Source: Flavobacteria bacterium BBFL7
Lineage (GTDB): Bacteria; Bacteroidota; Bacteroidia; Flavobacteriales; Flavobacteriaceae
Direction of reading: 5' to 3'
DNA length: 64,000 nucleotides
Assembly: GCA_000153385.1 (NCBI GenBank)
Contig: CH672375.1
Span: forward strand, 416,352-480,351
In this document: positions 17,819 through 27,078 of the stretch, in pieces
Position numbering within the stretch: the first letter of the stretch is position 1
Layout of the letters: the number at the start of each line of letters is the position of its first letter
Notes under the pieces: generated by a model
Databases searched by the model: none
The model's input: the letters and a program-made list of their open reading frames with translations, nothing else
Told to the model about the DNA's origin: nothing
Made by a program: the position numbers and the translations under genes

Positions 17819-19123
17819 CTACTCTACTGGCGTACCATAAAGGTCAAAATCTTCAGCCTCAGTTATAGTAACATTTACAAATGATCCTACAGATAAATAA
17901 TGCTTCTCTGCATCGATCAATACTTCATTATCCACATCAGGACTATCAAACTCTGTACGTCCTACAAAGTAATTACCTCTTTTGCGATCTATAATAACTT
18001 TAAAAATCTGACCTATTTTATGCTGATTCAATTCCCATGAAATTTGTGATTGAATTTCCATGATCTCGTTTGCACGTTCTTGTTTTACTTCTTCTGGCAC
18101 ATCATCTTCTAACTTATAAGCATGTGTATTCTCCTCATGCGAGTATGTGAAACAACCCATACGTTCAAAACGCTGATCTTTTACCCATTGTTTTAAAATC
18201 TGATAATCTTCTTCTGTTTCTCCAGGATATCCTACAATTAGTGTAGTACGTATCGCCATTTCTGGAACCGTTGCTCTAAAATCTTCTAAAAGGGCATTAG
18301 TCTTCTCAAATGTAGTACCGCGACGCATCGATTTTAAAACAGGTGTTGAAATATGTTGTAATGGTATATCTAAGTAATTACACACTTTAGGCTCTGATTT
18401 CATAACCTCAAGAACATCCATAGGGAAACCAGTTGGGAATGCATAGTGCATGCGTATCCACTCTATTCCTTCTACTTTCACTAGCTCTTTTAAAAGATCT
18501 GCAAGACGTCTCTTTTTATATAAATCTAGTCCATAATAAGTTAGATCTTGAGCGATAAGAATAAGCTCTTTAACACCATTCGCAGCCAGTTTTTCAGCTT
18601 CAATGACTAGGTGTTCTATAGGTGTGCTTTTATGACCACCACGCATTAATGGTATTGCACAAAAAGAACATGGTCTATCACAACCTTCGGCGATTTTAAA
18701 ATACGCATAGTTTTTAGGGGTCGTAGTTACACGCTCACCTATCAACTCGTGCTTATAGTCAGCTCCTAATGCTTTTAATAATGATGGCAACTCTGTGGTA
18801 CCAAAATACTGATCCACATCTGGAATTTCCTTTTGCAAATCTGGCTTATAGCGCTCTGATAAACAACCCGATACAAATACCTGATCAACTTCACCACTAT
18901 TTTTACGTTCTACAAAATCCAGTATGGTATTTACAGATTCTTCCTTAGCATTATCGATAAAACCACAGGTGTTTATCACAACGATATTACCTTCTTCTTC
19001 ATGAACAACATCTTTGCCACTGGCCTTCAGCTGTCCCATCAATACTTCACTATCATAGACATTCTTTGAACATCCTAGAGTGATGACATTAATCTTATTC
19101 TTTTTTCTTGATTTTGTTCTCAT
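17819..19123 (-). CDS. rimO: ribosomal protein S12 methylthiotransferase
   Basis: A radical-SAM enzyme that methylthiolates an aspartate of ribosomal protein S12. The N-terminal UPF0004 domain supplies three cluster cysteines (about residues 18, 53 and 87; GCSKN, NTCGF, SGCLS) and the radical-SAM motif is GCDRPCSFC, about 40 residues further on than typical short domains. A C-terminal TRAM-like part follows (IIDRKRGNYFVGRTEFDSPDVD). I use the ATG at 19123 (MRTKSRKKN); a second ATG four codons upstream, at 19135, is possible. Full length. Confidence 0.93.
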   Translation of the reverse strand: MRTKSRKKNKINVITLGCSKNVYDSEVLMGQLKASGKDVVHEEEGNIVVINTCGFIDNAKEESVNTILDFVERKNSGEVDQVFVSGCLSERYKPDLQKEIPDVDQYFGTTELPSLLKALGADYKHELIGERVTTTPKNYAYFKIAEGCDRPCSFCAIPLMRGGHKSTPIEHLVIEAEKLAANGVKELILIAQDLTYYGLDLYKKRRLADLLKELVKVEGIEWIRMHYAFPTGFPMDVLEVMKSEPKVCNYLDIPLQHISTPVLKSMRRGTTFEKTNALLEDFRATVPEMAIRTTLIVGYPGETEEDYQILKQWVKDQRFERMGCFTYSHEENTHAYKLEDDVPEEVKQERANEIMEIQSQISWELNQHKIGQIFKVIIDRKRGNYFVGRTEFDSPDVDNEVLIDAEKHYLSVGSFVNVTITEAEDFDLYGTPVE

Positions 19124-19174
19124 AAGCGGCTGCAAATTTACGACTTAACTAGATGTAAATGTTGTTTTTGATCA

Positions 19175-19190
19175 CGCTTTCGCGAAAGCG
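19175..19190. repeat. iterated palindrome copy 4 (intergenic)
   Basis: Perfect 16-bp copy, extending to 18 bp (A 19174, T 19191), between divergent rimO and a membrane-protein gene. It is the only perfect copy outside a gene. Confidence 0.95.
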
Positions 19191-19233
19191 TATTCATAAA
19201 AATTAGTATTTTCAACAATCTCAAGTAAATCAA

Positions 19234-20058
19234 ATGGTAATATTCAACGGAGCAGCTTTTTTTCAAGGACTATTATTGGCCTTATTTTTTGGTGTCATTT
19301 ATTTTATATTATACTTATTTAACATAGATGACAGCATCTGGGAAATAGGGAATGCGCGACCTATGGCTGTGATATTTCAAGCACATTTATGTGCATGGAT
19401 TTGCATGCTTACAGCAACTTTTGGTGTTAACGGAAGATTGTTTTTTATTCCTACGTGGATTTTATTCACAGCTTTATGCATCATTTTATGTTTGAGCCCA
19501 GAAGCGCATTGGTCTCGCTATATATTTATGATGGTATCTTTTGCTATTCCGTTGGCCTTTTTCCGTTTGAAACGTAGCTTTATGAAGACCGCATGGTCTG
19601 AAGCTCACGAGGCTCTTACATTATTAAAATTTGGGAATGATACTTCTCAAATAGAATATTGGAAATTAATTCAAACTGCAGCGATTGTACCACAATATAC
19701 TTTTTTTACCGTTCATTTTTATTGGAAAGCCATGTATTACGGAATTTATAACGGTAACGACTGGCTTAACCATTATAAAGAATTGCTACCCATAATAGGC
19801 GATCGATATGTAGGTTTTAATCAAAAACAGCAGCGCAAATATGTTGAATTACAACAAGCTGTCACTAACGCTATGGACTGGAAACAATACAGTCACCCGA
19901 TGCATGCATTAAGCACCTTACATTACTCGATAGAAGGAATGATTAAAATGGCAGAAAAAATGCCTCAACCACAAGTTGCTCCTATCACTGGACCATCTAC
20001 TGCTATACAGAATCTAACGCCAGAGAAAGAAGTGCGTGCTAATTTTGATCGATTGTAA
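19234..20058 (+). CDS. uncharacterised membrane protein
   Basis: This 274-residue protein has about four hydrophobic helices in its first half (LLLALFFGVIYFILYLF, AVIFQAHLCAWICMLTATF, FFIPTWILFTALCIILCL, YIFMMVSFAIPLAFF). The soluble second half is rich in aromatic and charged residues (WKLIQTAAIVPQYTFFTVHF). I do not recognise the family. It ends 25 bases before the next plus-strand start; a role cannot be inferred. Confidence 0.6.
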   Translation: MVIFNGAAFFQGLLLALFFGVIYFILYLFNIDDSIWEIGNARPMAVIFQAHLCAWICMLTATFGVNGRLFFIPTWILFTALCIILCLSPEAHWSRYIFMMVSFAIPLAFFRLKRSFMKTAWSEAHEALTLLKFGNDTSQIEYWKLIQTAAIVPQYTFFTVHFYWKAMYYGIYNGNDWLNHYKELLPIIGDRYVGFNQKQQRKYVELQQAVTNAMDWKQYSHPMHALSTLHYSIEGMIKMAEKMPQPQVAPITGPSTAIQNLTPEKEVRANFDRL

Positions 20059-20083
20059 AACGTCCTCAATACTTCTAATTTTA

Positions 20084-20971
20084 ATGAAAATAAGTCTAGC
20101 TCTTTTTCTATCACTCTATTGTATCACCTGCATCGCTCAAAGGACGATTACTGGGAATGTGAGTGATACAGATGGTGAAGTAATTTTAGGAGTTTCTATT
20201 GCTATTAAAGACTCTGCTATAGGTGCAGTATCAGATTTTGACGGGAATTATTCTATTGTTGCAAGTATTGAAGATGTATTAGTATTCTCATATCCAGGAT
20301 ATATCACTCAAGAAAAAGTTGTCCATAACAATATTCAAATAGATGTGATTTTAAATATTGATCCTGATATAGAACCAATAACGTACTCTTGCTTTCAACG
20401 TTTCTACAGAAACACAGCTTACCTTCAACATGGAGTTCATAATGGAATGACAGGAGTTTTATTTGAAAGTAGTGGTGATATTTTGCCTTTGAAATGGAAC
20501 TCCTTTTTTTCCGTAAATTATCTGACTGATTTTGATACTAATAATTATCTTAATATTAAATACCGAAAAAACTCCAAGCTTGGAAAGAAATTTTACTTTT
20601 CAAATAGCCTTGAACTTGAGTCAACTAGATTAGATAACTTTCAATATGACAGTTATGAATTGAGCTTTAATAAATCTATTTTAATCTCAAAAAAAGATAA
20701 GTATCACTACTTAAATATGGATATAATTGCCGGCTATATAGATTATCATAGCGACATGTCTAGTTGTAGTTTTGGTTATGGAATCGGTTTAGGGAAAGAA
20801 CTTTTTGACAGGTTTTATTTAGGCACTAATTTCATTCATTGGAATGAATTTAATGAGTATAATGTTGAGGCGATATACAGCATAAATCGTTTTAGATTAA
20901 TAGCCAACTACAGGAATATTAATCAGTTTAAAGATTTACAATTAGGCTTAGGCTATAGATTCCATCTTTAA
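20084..20971 (+). CDS. exported protein with carboxypeptidase-regulatory-like domain
   Basis: I start this gene at the ATG at 20084, which gives a clean signal peptide (MKISLALFLSLYCITCIAQ); the frame opens earlier but that would bury the signal. A short CarboxypepD_reg-like domain follows (TITGNVSDTDGEVILGVSI through SDFDGNYSIVAS), then a region of alternating aromatic and polar residues ending LQLGLGYRFHL. The terminal aromatic-rich strand suggests an outer-membrane beta-barrel. It resembles a small TonB-receptor-related surface protein but lacks a plug domain. Function unknown. Confidence 0.6.
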   Translation: MKISLALFLSLYCITCIAQRTITGNVSDTDGEVILGVSIAIKDSAIGAVSDFDGNYSIVASIEDVLVFSYPGYITQEKVVHNNIQIDVILNIDPDIEPITYSCFQRFYRNTAYLQHGVHNGMTGVLFESSGDILPLKWNSFFSVNYLTDFDTNNYLNIKYRKNSKLGKKFYFSNSLELESTRLDNFQYDSYELSFNKSILISKKDKYHYLNMDIIAGYIDYHSDMSSCSFGYGIGLGKELFDRFYLGTNFIHWNEFNEYNVEAIYSINRFRLIANYRNINQFKDLQLGLGYRFHL

Positions 20972-20974
20972 AAG

Positions 20975-21304
20975 CTAGTAAGCATTTACTAATGAAACAA
21001 TATCTTCAAAAAAGAATCTCGTATATAATGAGATCACTATGCAGGCCACGGTAACTAACCAATAATACTTTTTAGTCATTAGCATCGCGCCACACATAAG
21101 TAACATGATAAAATGTACACCAGCGACTATATAAATAGGTAACTGGTAGCTATCCGCAATTGTTGATTCTTCAGATAGGGAATCTACATAAGTTTTTCCT
21201 AATACGGTTATAATATGAAAGGCTGCATAGATCGCCATAAACTTCGTCAAAATAACGAGGCTTTTAGAACTAAGCAACGACGGCATTTGAGTTGAATCTT
21301 TCAA
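20975..21304 (-). CDS. small membrane protein
   Basis: A 109-residue protein with three hydrophobic segments (LVILTKFMAIYAAFHIITVL, LPIYIVAGVHFIMLLMCGAML, YYWLVTVACIVISLYTRFFF). No recognised motif. It lies 12 bases downstream of the amidase gene and probably shares its transcript. Converges with the preceding exported protein, leaving only 3 bases. Confidence 0.55.
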   Translation of the reverse strand: MKDSTQMPSLLSSKSLVILTKFMAIYAAFHIITVLGKTYVDSLSEESTIADSYQLPIYIVAGVHFIMLLMCGAMLMTKKYYWLVTVACIVISLYTRFFFEDIVSLVNAY

Positions 21305-21316
21305 TGACTGTTGATT

Positions 21317-22918
21317 TTAATTATAACCTTTAGGCATCTTACGGTGTTGGGTTGCTTTTTCATAAGCAGCTGCCCATTGATAAAGCATCTTCTCTTCTTC
21401 GGTAGGTGCAATAAAAGTTAATCCAAAAGGCTGACCATTCTCATCATATCCCATAGGAACAGTGATAGCAGGATAAAAAGCCACAGCAGCTTCTGCAGCA
21501 TTATAATTATTTACCGATAAGAAACCATCTAGATTATGAGACTGAATGTAATAATCAAAATACTCTTGTGCTTGAGTTGTTAATCTAGTTTTAAGAGCTG
21601 CAGATTCTGCTGGAGAATAATCCTTTTCATCTGTTATACCTTGAAACAATCGTTGACCATAAGGCATATAATTTAATGAATCTACTCTATTTAATTCCAT
21701 CACCTTAGCCACATCCCATCCTTGATACTCAGGCAATCCTAATCCCATGAAATATGCAGGCAAATCCTTTTTCATATCGACATTAAGTAAAGAAACAAAT
21801 CCATCTAGTTGCGGTTGTTTTTCTTCTAACTCAACTATAGTAGCTCCTAATCGCACCACTTCTTCTACCGCAGCAGCATAAAGCGGATTTTTTTTATATC
21901 CTGGAAAAACTCCAAATACACGTCCTTGAACCGTAGAGGTTCCCAAATTTGCAATAAACAAATCGCTAAACATACGTTGATCATTGAGCATTCCTCGCAT
22001 TAATATGACGTTATCCACAACATTTTTAGACATAGGACCTGCTGTATCGAGATAAGTTGATATAGGCACAATCCCTATACCGCTTAAAGTACCTACAGAT
22101 GGTTTTAAACCTACTATACTATTTTGTGACGCTGGCGATAATATAGATCCAGCTGTTTCAGATCCTACCGCTGCAACCGCAAAATTAGCTGCTATTGCAA
22201 CTCCACTACCACTACTAGATCCGCCAGTATCTATTTCCTTACGACCATATGGGTTTAAAGTCTGTCCACCTATTGCACTATAACCACTAGGGCAATCACC
22301 ACAAAAGAAGTAAGCCCATTCACTAAGATTTGCTTTTCCTAGAATAATAGCATCTGCCTCTATTAATCGTTGTACGATACGTGCATTTTGAGGTTCCAAA
22401 TCTTTTAAAACAGCTGCACCAGCAGTAGTTTTCATACCAGCAGCATTGATGTTATCCTTTAATAAAATAGGCATACCCATTAAACTATAAGGATTGAATT
22501 TACCTTCTCCACGTCTGAACTCGTCAATTCTTAAATCATATGCATATGCATCTTCCATTGCTTGCGGATTTAGTGCAATGATGGCATTTAAAGATTTCCT
22601 ATTCTCTCTATCATATTTTGCAATCCTATTAATATAGAATAAGGTTAATTGTTGGTAAGAAAGCTTACCATCATAGACAGCTTGTTGAATTTCGGGAATG
22701 CTTTTTTCTAATATTAAAGATTTAAGTTCTTCGCTTTCGCGAAAGCTGGATAAATCATCTTTAAAAGGCGCTATAATATCTTCTTTTTTTAAAAATCTGG
22801 AGTCCAATACTTTATACTGTTCATCATCTTGAGTGACAGACTGAGAAACTTGATTTACAGCTTTAGGAGACTGACAGCTCCACATAGTTAATACCAAAAG
22901 AAGTAGTATAAAACGCAT
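21317..22918 (-). CDS. amidase-signature family lipoprotein
   Basis: A 533-residue enzyme of the amidase-signature family. The lipobox cysteine is residue 15 (LTMWSC). The catalytic Lys lies in MPILLKDNINAAG and the cis-Ser and nucleophile Ser lie in DTGGSSSGSGVAIAANFA. These enzymes hydrolyse amide bonds; the lipoprotein signal places this one at the cell envelope, which suggests use of external amides, but the substrate is not predictable. The iterated palindrome encodes the residues SFRES near residues 59-63. Confidence 0.85.
   Translation of the reverse strand: MRFILLLLVLTMWSCQSPKAVNQVSQSVTQDDEQYKVLDSRFLKKEDIIAPFKDDLSSFRESEELKSLILEKSIPEIQQAVYDGKLSYQQLTLFYINRIAKYDRENRKSLNAIIALNPQAMEDAYAYDLRIDEFRRGEGKFNPYSLMGMPILLKDNINAAGMKTTAGAAVLKDLEPQNARIVQRLIEADAIILGKANLSEWAYFFCGDCPSGYSAIGGQTLNPYGRKEIDTGGSSSGSGVAIAANFAVAAVGSETAGSILSPASQNSIVGLKPSVGTLSGIGIVPISTYLDTAGPMSKNVVDNVILMRGMLNDQRMFSDLFIANLGTSTVQGRVFGVFPGYKKNPLYAAAVEEVVRLGATIVELEEKQPQLDGFVSLLNVDMKKDLPAYFMGLGLPEYQGWDVAKVMELNRVDSLNYMPYGQRLFQGITDEKDYSPAESAALKTRLTTQAQEYFDYYIQSHNLDGFLSVNNYNAAEAAVAFYPAITVPMGYDENGQPFGLTFIAPTEEEKMLYQWAAAYEKATQHRKMPKGYN
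22733..22746. repeat. iterated palindrome copy 5
   Basis: Perfect 14-bp palindrome inside the amidase gene, read as FRES with a preceding Ser (RFRES frame). Confidence 0.95.
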
Positions 22919-22939
22919 AAAATATTTTTCTTAAAAATA

Positions 22940-22979
22940 GAAAAACTCTTAGATCTAACCATTGTTAGATTTAAGAGTT
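22940..22979 (-). terminator. Rho-independent terminator after ftsY
   Basis: AACTCTTAGATCTAAC (22944-22959) pairs with GTTAGATTTAAGAGTT (22964-22979) with one wobble and a 4-base loop. On the minus strand a run of T follows. It separates ftsY from the amidase gene. Confidence 0.8.
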
Positions 22980-23000
22980 ATCAAATGTTTATTATTAGAT

Positions 23001-23954
23001 TTAATTAAAGAAGCTATCTACAAATTCTGTTTTATTGAAAACTTGTAAATCATCCATTCCTTCACCTACACCTATATATCTTACTGGAATTTGAAATTGA
23101 TCTGAAATACCTATTACCACACCACCTTTTGCAGTACCATCTAATTTTGTTACTGCTAATGAACTTACTTCTGTAGCCGCAGTAAATTGCTTAGCTTGTT
23201 CAAAAGCATTCTGACCAGTTGAACCATCTAACACCAGCATAACATCATGTGGTGCATCAGGAATAATCTTTTGCATAACTCGCTTAACCTTAGTCAACTC
23301 GTTCATAAGATTAACTTTATTATGTAAACGACCAGCAGTATCTAGCAAAACAACATCTGCATTTTGAGCGACGGCACTTTGTAAAGTATCAAAAGCGACA
23401 CTTGCTGGGTCACTACCCATGTCTTGCTTAACAATTTCAACACCTACACGGTCTGCCCAAATCTGTAGTTGATCTACTGCAGCGGCTCTAAAAGTATCTC
23501 CTGCACCTAGTACAACTTTAAGTCCTTTCTGTTTAAATTGATGCGCCAATTTACCTATGGTAGTAGTTTTACCAACTCCATTTACACCTACGACCATTAC
23601 TACATAAGGACCTTCTTGTTTTGGAATGGTAAAATCAGTGGCATCGCCATTATTTACTTCACTTAAAAGTCCAGCAATTTCATCACGCAAAATTCCATTT
23701 AACTCAGTAGTACCTAGGTATTTATCTTTAGCAACACGATCTTCAATACGATCTATTACTTTAATGGTAGTTGCCACACCTACATCACTAGAGATAAGTA
23801 CATCTTCTAGATCATCGAGCACATCTGCATCTACTTTAGATTTACCTGCGACGGCTTTACCTAATTTATCAAAGAAAGTTGTTTTAGTTTTTTCTAATCC
23901 TTTATCAAGGGTTTCTTTTTTTTCTTTTGAAAATATTTTTTTAAAAAAACTCAT
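23001..23954 (-). CDS. ftsY: signal recognition particle receptor FtsY
   Basis: The 317-residue GTPase has a helical N-domain and an NG domain with P-loop GVNGVGKT (123-130), DTFRAAAVDQLQ, DTAGRLHN and TKLDGTAKGG motifs. It docks ribosome-SRP complexes to the inner membrane for co-translational insertion. The N-terminal acidic A-domain is very short, as in many Bacteroidota. It lies downstream of rpmB-rpmG-DUF4295, a conserved order in the phylum, though a strong terminator intervenes here. Confidence 0.95.
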   Translation of the reverse strand: MSFFKKIFSKEKKETLDKGLEKTKTTFFDKLGKAVAGKSKVDADVLDDLEDVLISSDVGVATTIKVIDRIEDRVAKDKYLGTTELNGILRDEIAGLLSEVNNGDATDFTIPKQEGPYVVMVVGVNGVGKTTTIGKLAHQFKQKGLKVVLGAGDTFRAAAVDQLQIWADRVGVEIVKQDMGSDPASVAFDTLQSAVAQNADVVLLDTAGRLHNKVNLMNELTKVKRVMQKIIPDAPHDVMLVLDGSTGQNAFEQAKQFTAATEVSSLAVTKLDGTAKGGVVIGISDQFQIPVRYIGVGEGMDDLQVFNKTEFVDSFFN

Positions 23955-24069
23955 TTATTGGCTATTTCTGGTCGTTGCAAAGTTAATCATATATGTGAAA
24001 CTATGTAGTATCATTATTTTATGCAGTCAAATTATGCGCCATAAAAAAAGGACTGACAAATGGTCCATA

Positions 24070-24102
24070 AAAAAAGACCGCTCTGCAAGCAGAGCGGTCT
24101 TT
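24070..24102 (-). terminator. Rho-independent terminator after DUF4295/rpmG/rpmB
   Basis: AAAGACCGCTCTGC (24073-24086) pairs with GCAGAGCGGTCTTT (24089-24102), a 14-bp GC-rich arm. Reading minus, it is followed by seven T. A strong, unmistakable terminator. Confidence 0.9.
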
Positions 24103-24122
24103 AATCATCTTAACTAACCAAC

Positions 24123-24275
24123 TTATTTCTTTTTCAAGAAATCGTTTACTAATTCTGGTGCCATAATAGCACTTACGAATGTGTATGCACCTGACTTAGG
24201 TGATTTAACCATCTTGATGGCTTTCGTTAATCTCTTTGACCCAGTTTGTAGGGTTGCTACTGATTTCTTTGCCAT
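24123..24275 (-). CDS. DUF4295 small ribosome-associated-type protein
   Basis: A 50-residue basic protein (MAKKSVATLQTGSKRLTKAI, ending VNDFLKKK) that matches the DUF4295 family found in Bacteroidota beside L28 and L33. It starts 6 bases after rpmG and is certainly in the same operon. Function is not established; the location and basicity suggest a ribosome link, which is inference. Confidence 0.88.
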   Translation of the reverse strand: MAKKSVATLQTGSKRLTKAIKMVKSPKSGAYTFVSAIMAPELVNDFLKKK

Positions 24276-24281
24276 GTCGTA

Positions 24282-24464
24282 TTATTTTATTTCTTTATGA
24301 ACAGTCATACGCTTTAAGATCGGGTTGAATTTTTTAATCTCCAAACGATCTGGCGTGTTCTTTTTATTCTTAGTCGTAATGTAACGAGAAGTTCCAGCTT
24401 GACCAGACTCCTTGTGCTCTGTACATTCAAGTATTACTTGAATTCTATTACCTTTCTTTGCCAT
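24282..24464 (-). CDS. rpmG: 50S ribosomal protein L33
   Basis: A 60-residue L33: starts [20 protein letters not shown] and contains [20 protein letters not shown], typical of the family. Of the paired zinc-binding cysteines of C+ forms only one Cys is seen, so this is a C-minus type. It lies 19 bases after rpmB. Confidence 0.95.
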   Translation of the reverse strand: MAKKGNRIQVILECTEHKESGQAGTSRYITTKNKKNTPDRLEIKKFNPILKRMTVHKEIK

Positions 24465-24483
24465 CTTCTAGTATATTAATAGA

Positions 24484-24723
24484 TTACTTAGTAAGAAGCC
24501 CGTTTGCGCGAGCTTGTTTCATTACTTCAGTAATACCTAATTTATTGATGTTTTTTATCGCCTTAGCAGATACTTTAAGTGATATCCACTTATCCTCTTC
24601 AGGAAGGTAGAAACGCTTTGTAAATAGATTCACATTGAATCTACGTTTAGTCTTATTCATTGCGTGGGAAACATTGTTTCCTGACATCGCTCTCTTACCT
24701 GTAAGTTCACAAACTCGTGACAT
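24484..24723 (-). CDS. rpmB: 50S ribosomal protein L28
   Basis: A 79-residue L28 with MSRVCELTGKRAMSGNNVSH and NKTKRRFNVNLFTKRFYLP. It is the first gene of the rpmB-rpmG-DUF4295 operon. On the minus strand a TTG (24778-24780) and a TTATTTTG (24750-24757) lie 20 bases apart, roughly a Bacteroidota promoter 27 bases upstream of the ATG; the match is imperfect. Confidence 0.95.
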   Translation of the reverse strand: MSRVCELTGKRAMSGNNVSHAMNKTKRRFNVNLFTKRFYLPEEDKWISLKVSAKAIKNINKLGITEVMKQARANGLLTK

Positions 24724-24878
24724 GATTATCTGTGTTTAAAATCGGACTGCAAAATAACGATTATTTATTCGTTCTCACAAGCCTTAATTGTACCCTTTTT
24801 TAATATTTTTTTCTAAAAGCTTTTTTTTCTGCTTTTCAAGACATCAAAACCAAACGCTCAAAATCTTTAAAACCCTTA

Positions 24879-26129
24879 TTAGCACAAAGCTATCAGCTCT
24901 TTCTGTAGTAATTCTAATACTTTATTAACAGATTTTTGAACTACCCTTTCTCGATGATTACCCATCATAAAATGTAGTGCATAAGCTTTTTCCGGTGTAG
25001 CAATTCCTATATAAACTGTTCCCACTGGCGCATCACTATCTCCTTGAGTAGGTCCTGCATTCCCAGTAGTTGCTACGGCATAGTCAGATTTGAACTTCAA
25101 TTGTGCTTTAATTGCCATTTCTAAAGCTACTTGCTCGCTCACCACACTATATTTATTGATTATAGACGCATCTACTCCTAGCATATCTACTTTGGACTGT
25201 GTAGCATAGGTAACCGTACTACCCATAAAAACTTGTGAGGCACCTGGAATTTCTGTTATAAGACTAGCAATCTTGCCTCCTGTACAACTTTCGGCAGTGG
25301 CGACTGTTTTATTATTATCTTTTAACAACTGTACCACTGCATGAATTAGACTCTCATCATTACTCTCACTAACTATAATATCTTCTATTATAGAATAAAG
25401 TTGTTTGATTTGATCATCTACTGATTGCAGTATAAAATCTTTATCCATTCCACGAGAAGACAGTCTAAGTCGCACCATTCCTAAGCTAGGTAAATAAGCT
25501 AGCTTTATATGAGATGGTAAATTATTTTCCCAGTGTTCTAATCTTGTAGCGATTGTACTTTCTCCTTGACCTGTAGTAAGGATTGTGCGGTGGTGAATGA
25601 AAGGTAAATTTCCTATTTCAAGAATCTTAGGGATCACACCATCAGTCATTAATGCTTTCATCTCAAAAGGCACTCCAGGCATAGAAACAAAAACGGTTCC
25701 TTCATCTTCAATCCACATTCCAGGAGCAGTACCATATTGATTAAAAATCACCTGAACTTTAGATGGTACTAAAGCCTGATCCTTATTCATATCAACCATT
25801 GGTGCTTTTACGTATTCTTTAAATAGCATGGTTACATGATCCAATACTTCTTGATTCATCTCAAGATGATCGTCAAAGAACTCACAAATGGTCTTTTTAG
25901 TAATATCATCTTTGGTCGGACCTAATCCTCCAGTGACAAGTACTATGTCTGATTGTTGTTTCGCTTTCGCGAAAGCGGAAAGAATATGCTCACGATCATC
26001 ACTTATGGATATGATCTCATACACATTAACACCTATCTGATTGAGTTCATGAGACATCCAAACAGAATTAGTATCTACAATTTGACCTATAAGGATTTCA
26101 TCTCCTATAGTAATTATGGTTGCCTGCAT
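24879..26129 (-). CDS. cinA: CinA-like NMN deamidase / competence-damage family protein
   Basis: A 416-residue two-domain CinA. The N-terminal molybdopterin-binding-like domain starts ATIITIGDEILIGQIVDTNS and has VTGGLGPTKDDITK. The C-terminal deamidase domain has TAESCTGGKIASLITEIPGAS and ATTGNAGPTQGD. It recycles nicotinamide mononucleotide; its old link to competence is by name. The palindrome encodes AFAKA (about 52-56). It starts directly against the Hpt gene end in the guaB operon. Confidence 0.93.
   Translation of the reverse strand: MQATIITIGDEILIGQIVDTNSVWMSHELNQIGVNVYEIISISDDREHILSAFAKAKQQSDIVLVTGGLGPTKDDITKKTICEFFDDHLEMNQEVLDHVTMLFKEYVKAPMVDMNKDQALVPSKVQVIFNQYGTAPGMWIEDEGTVFVSMPGVPFEMKALMTDGVIPKILEIGNLPFIHHRTILTTGQGESTIATRLEHWENNLPSHIKLAYLPSLGMVRLRLSSRGMDKDFILQSVDDQIKQLYSIIEDIIVSESNDESLIHAVVQLLKDNNKTVATAESCTGGKIASLITEIPGASQVFMGSTVTYATQSKVDMLGVDASIINKYSVVSEQVALEMAIKAQLKFKSDYAVATTGNAGPTQGDSDAPVGTVYIGIATPEKAYALHFMMGNHRERVVQKSVNKVLELLQKELIALC
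25962..25977. repeat. iterated palindrome copy 6
   Basis: Perfect 16-bp copy inside cinA, read as AFAKA. Confidence 0.95.
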
Positions 26130-26465
26130 TTAAAAATCTCTTTTGAGTTGTATTAATGCCATATCTAATTCTTGATTAACACGCATGAAGTGTTCATTTA
26201 TGTCCATTTCATCCTGCGACTTTCCCCATGCCTCAATAATTAAAATATCAGACAAACATTCTAGCCCAAACATATCAATGCTAGGCTTCATTTTATGAGC
26301 ATACTCATGAACGCGAGCACGATCATTATCAATTACTGCAACAGCGAGATGCTCTAAATCTTTAGGAATCTCAGTGATAAACATGTCCACCATATCTTTA
26401 ATAAAGTCTGCGTCGTTATCTGATAGCTCTATTAATTTCTGTAAATCGTATAGTGTTTGCTTCAT
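26130..26465 (-). CDS. Hpt-domain phosphotransfer protein
   Basis: A 111-residue all-helical protein with the phosphotransfer motif HEYAHKMKPSIDMFG; the phosphorylatable His is about residue 57. Stand-alone Hpt proteins shuttle phosphate between hybrid kinases and response regulators in the cytoplasm, but none is encoded in this window. It overlaps the FAH gene by 4 bases and abuts cinA, so it is translated with metabolic genes. Confidence 0.8.
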   Translation of the reverse strand: MKQTLYDLQKLIELSDNDADFIKDMVDMFITEIPKDLEHLAVAVIDNDRARVHEYAHKMKPSIDMFGLECLSDILIIEAWGKSQDEMDINEHFMRVNQELDMALIQLKRDF

Positions 26466-27076
26466 TTTACTTTTATCTGGAACATTTCCTTACCAGCGAG
26501 CGTTCCTTTTAAAACATCATTCTCCTCTACCCTAGAAACACCTGCAGGTGTTCCTGTAAAAATAAGATCTCCTATTTTAAGTGTGAAGTATTGAGAAATA
26601 TGTTCTATAATTTCATCTATCTTCCAAAGCATGTGACTGGTATCACCACTTTGCTGCAAGGTATCATTTTTAAATAATTCAAACTGCAAATTATTTAAGT
26701 CTCCTAGCTCATTTTTATTAATAAAGTTGCGAGAAACTACACTAGCGCCATCAAAGGATTTTGCCTTTTCCCATGGCAATCCCTTTTCTTTACATTGCTG
26801 TTGTACATCTCTTGCCGTAAAGTCGATACCTAATCCAATCTCATCAAAATATTTATGAGCAAACTTTCTATCTATATGCTTTCCTATACGATTAATACGT
26901 ACCACAACTTCAACCTCGTGGTGCACATCATTAGAAAATGCAGGTATGAAAAAAGGTTGTTTATGTAATAAAATAGAAGTGTCGGGTTTCAAAAACACTA
27001 CAGGTTCTGTTGGCCTATCGTTTTGCAGCTCAGCAATGTGCTCGGTATAATTACGACCAATGCAAATTATCTTCAT
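26462..27076 (-). CDS. fumarylacetoacetate hydrolase family protein
   Basis: A 204-residue FAH-fold protein: MKIICIGRNYTEHIAEL, PVVFLKPDTSIL, HHEVEVVVRI, GLGIDFTARDVQ, SFDGASVV and GDLIFTGTPAGVSRV. The His-Glu-Glu metal site residues are visible in HHEVEV. Members act as acylpyruvases, oxaloacetate decarboxylases or tautomerases, and the exact activity is not readable. It follows guaB by 2 bases. Confidence 0.85.
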   Translation of the reverse strand: MKIICIGRNYTEHIAELQNDRPTEPVVFLKPDTSILLHKQPFFIPAFSNDVHHEVEVVVRINRIGKHIDRKFAHKYFDEIGLGIDFTARDVQQQCKEKGLPWEKAKSFDGASVVSRNFINKNELGDLNNLQFELFKNDTLQQSGDTSHMLWKIDEIIEHISQYFTLKIGDLIFTGTPAGVSRVEENDVLKGTLAGKEMFQIKVK

Positions 27077-27078
27077 AT

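Noticed and set aside
24780-24878. Terminator after cinA
   Set aside because: The T-rich stretch has only a weak AAAAGC/GCTTTT pairing, not convincing enough to call.
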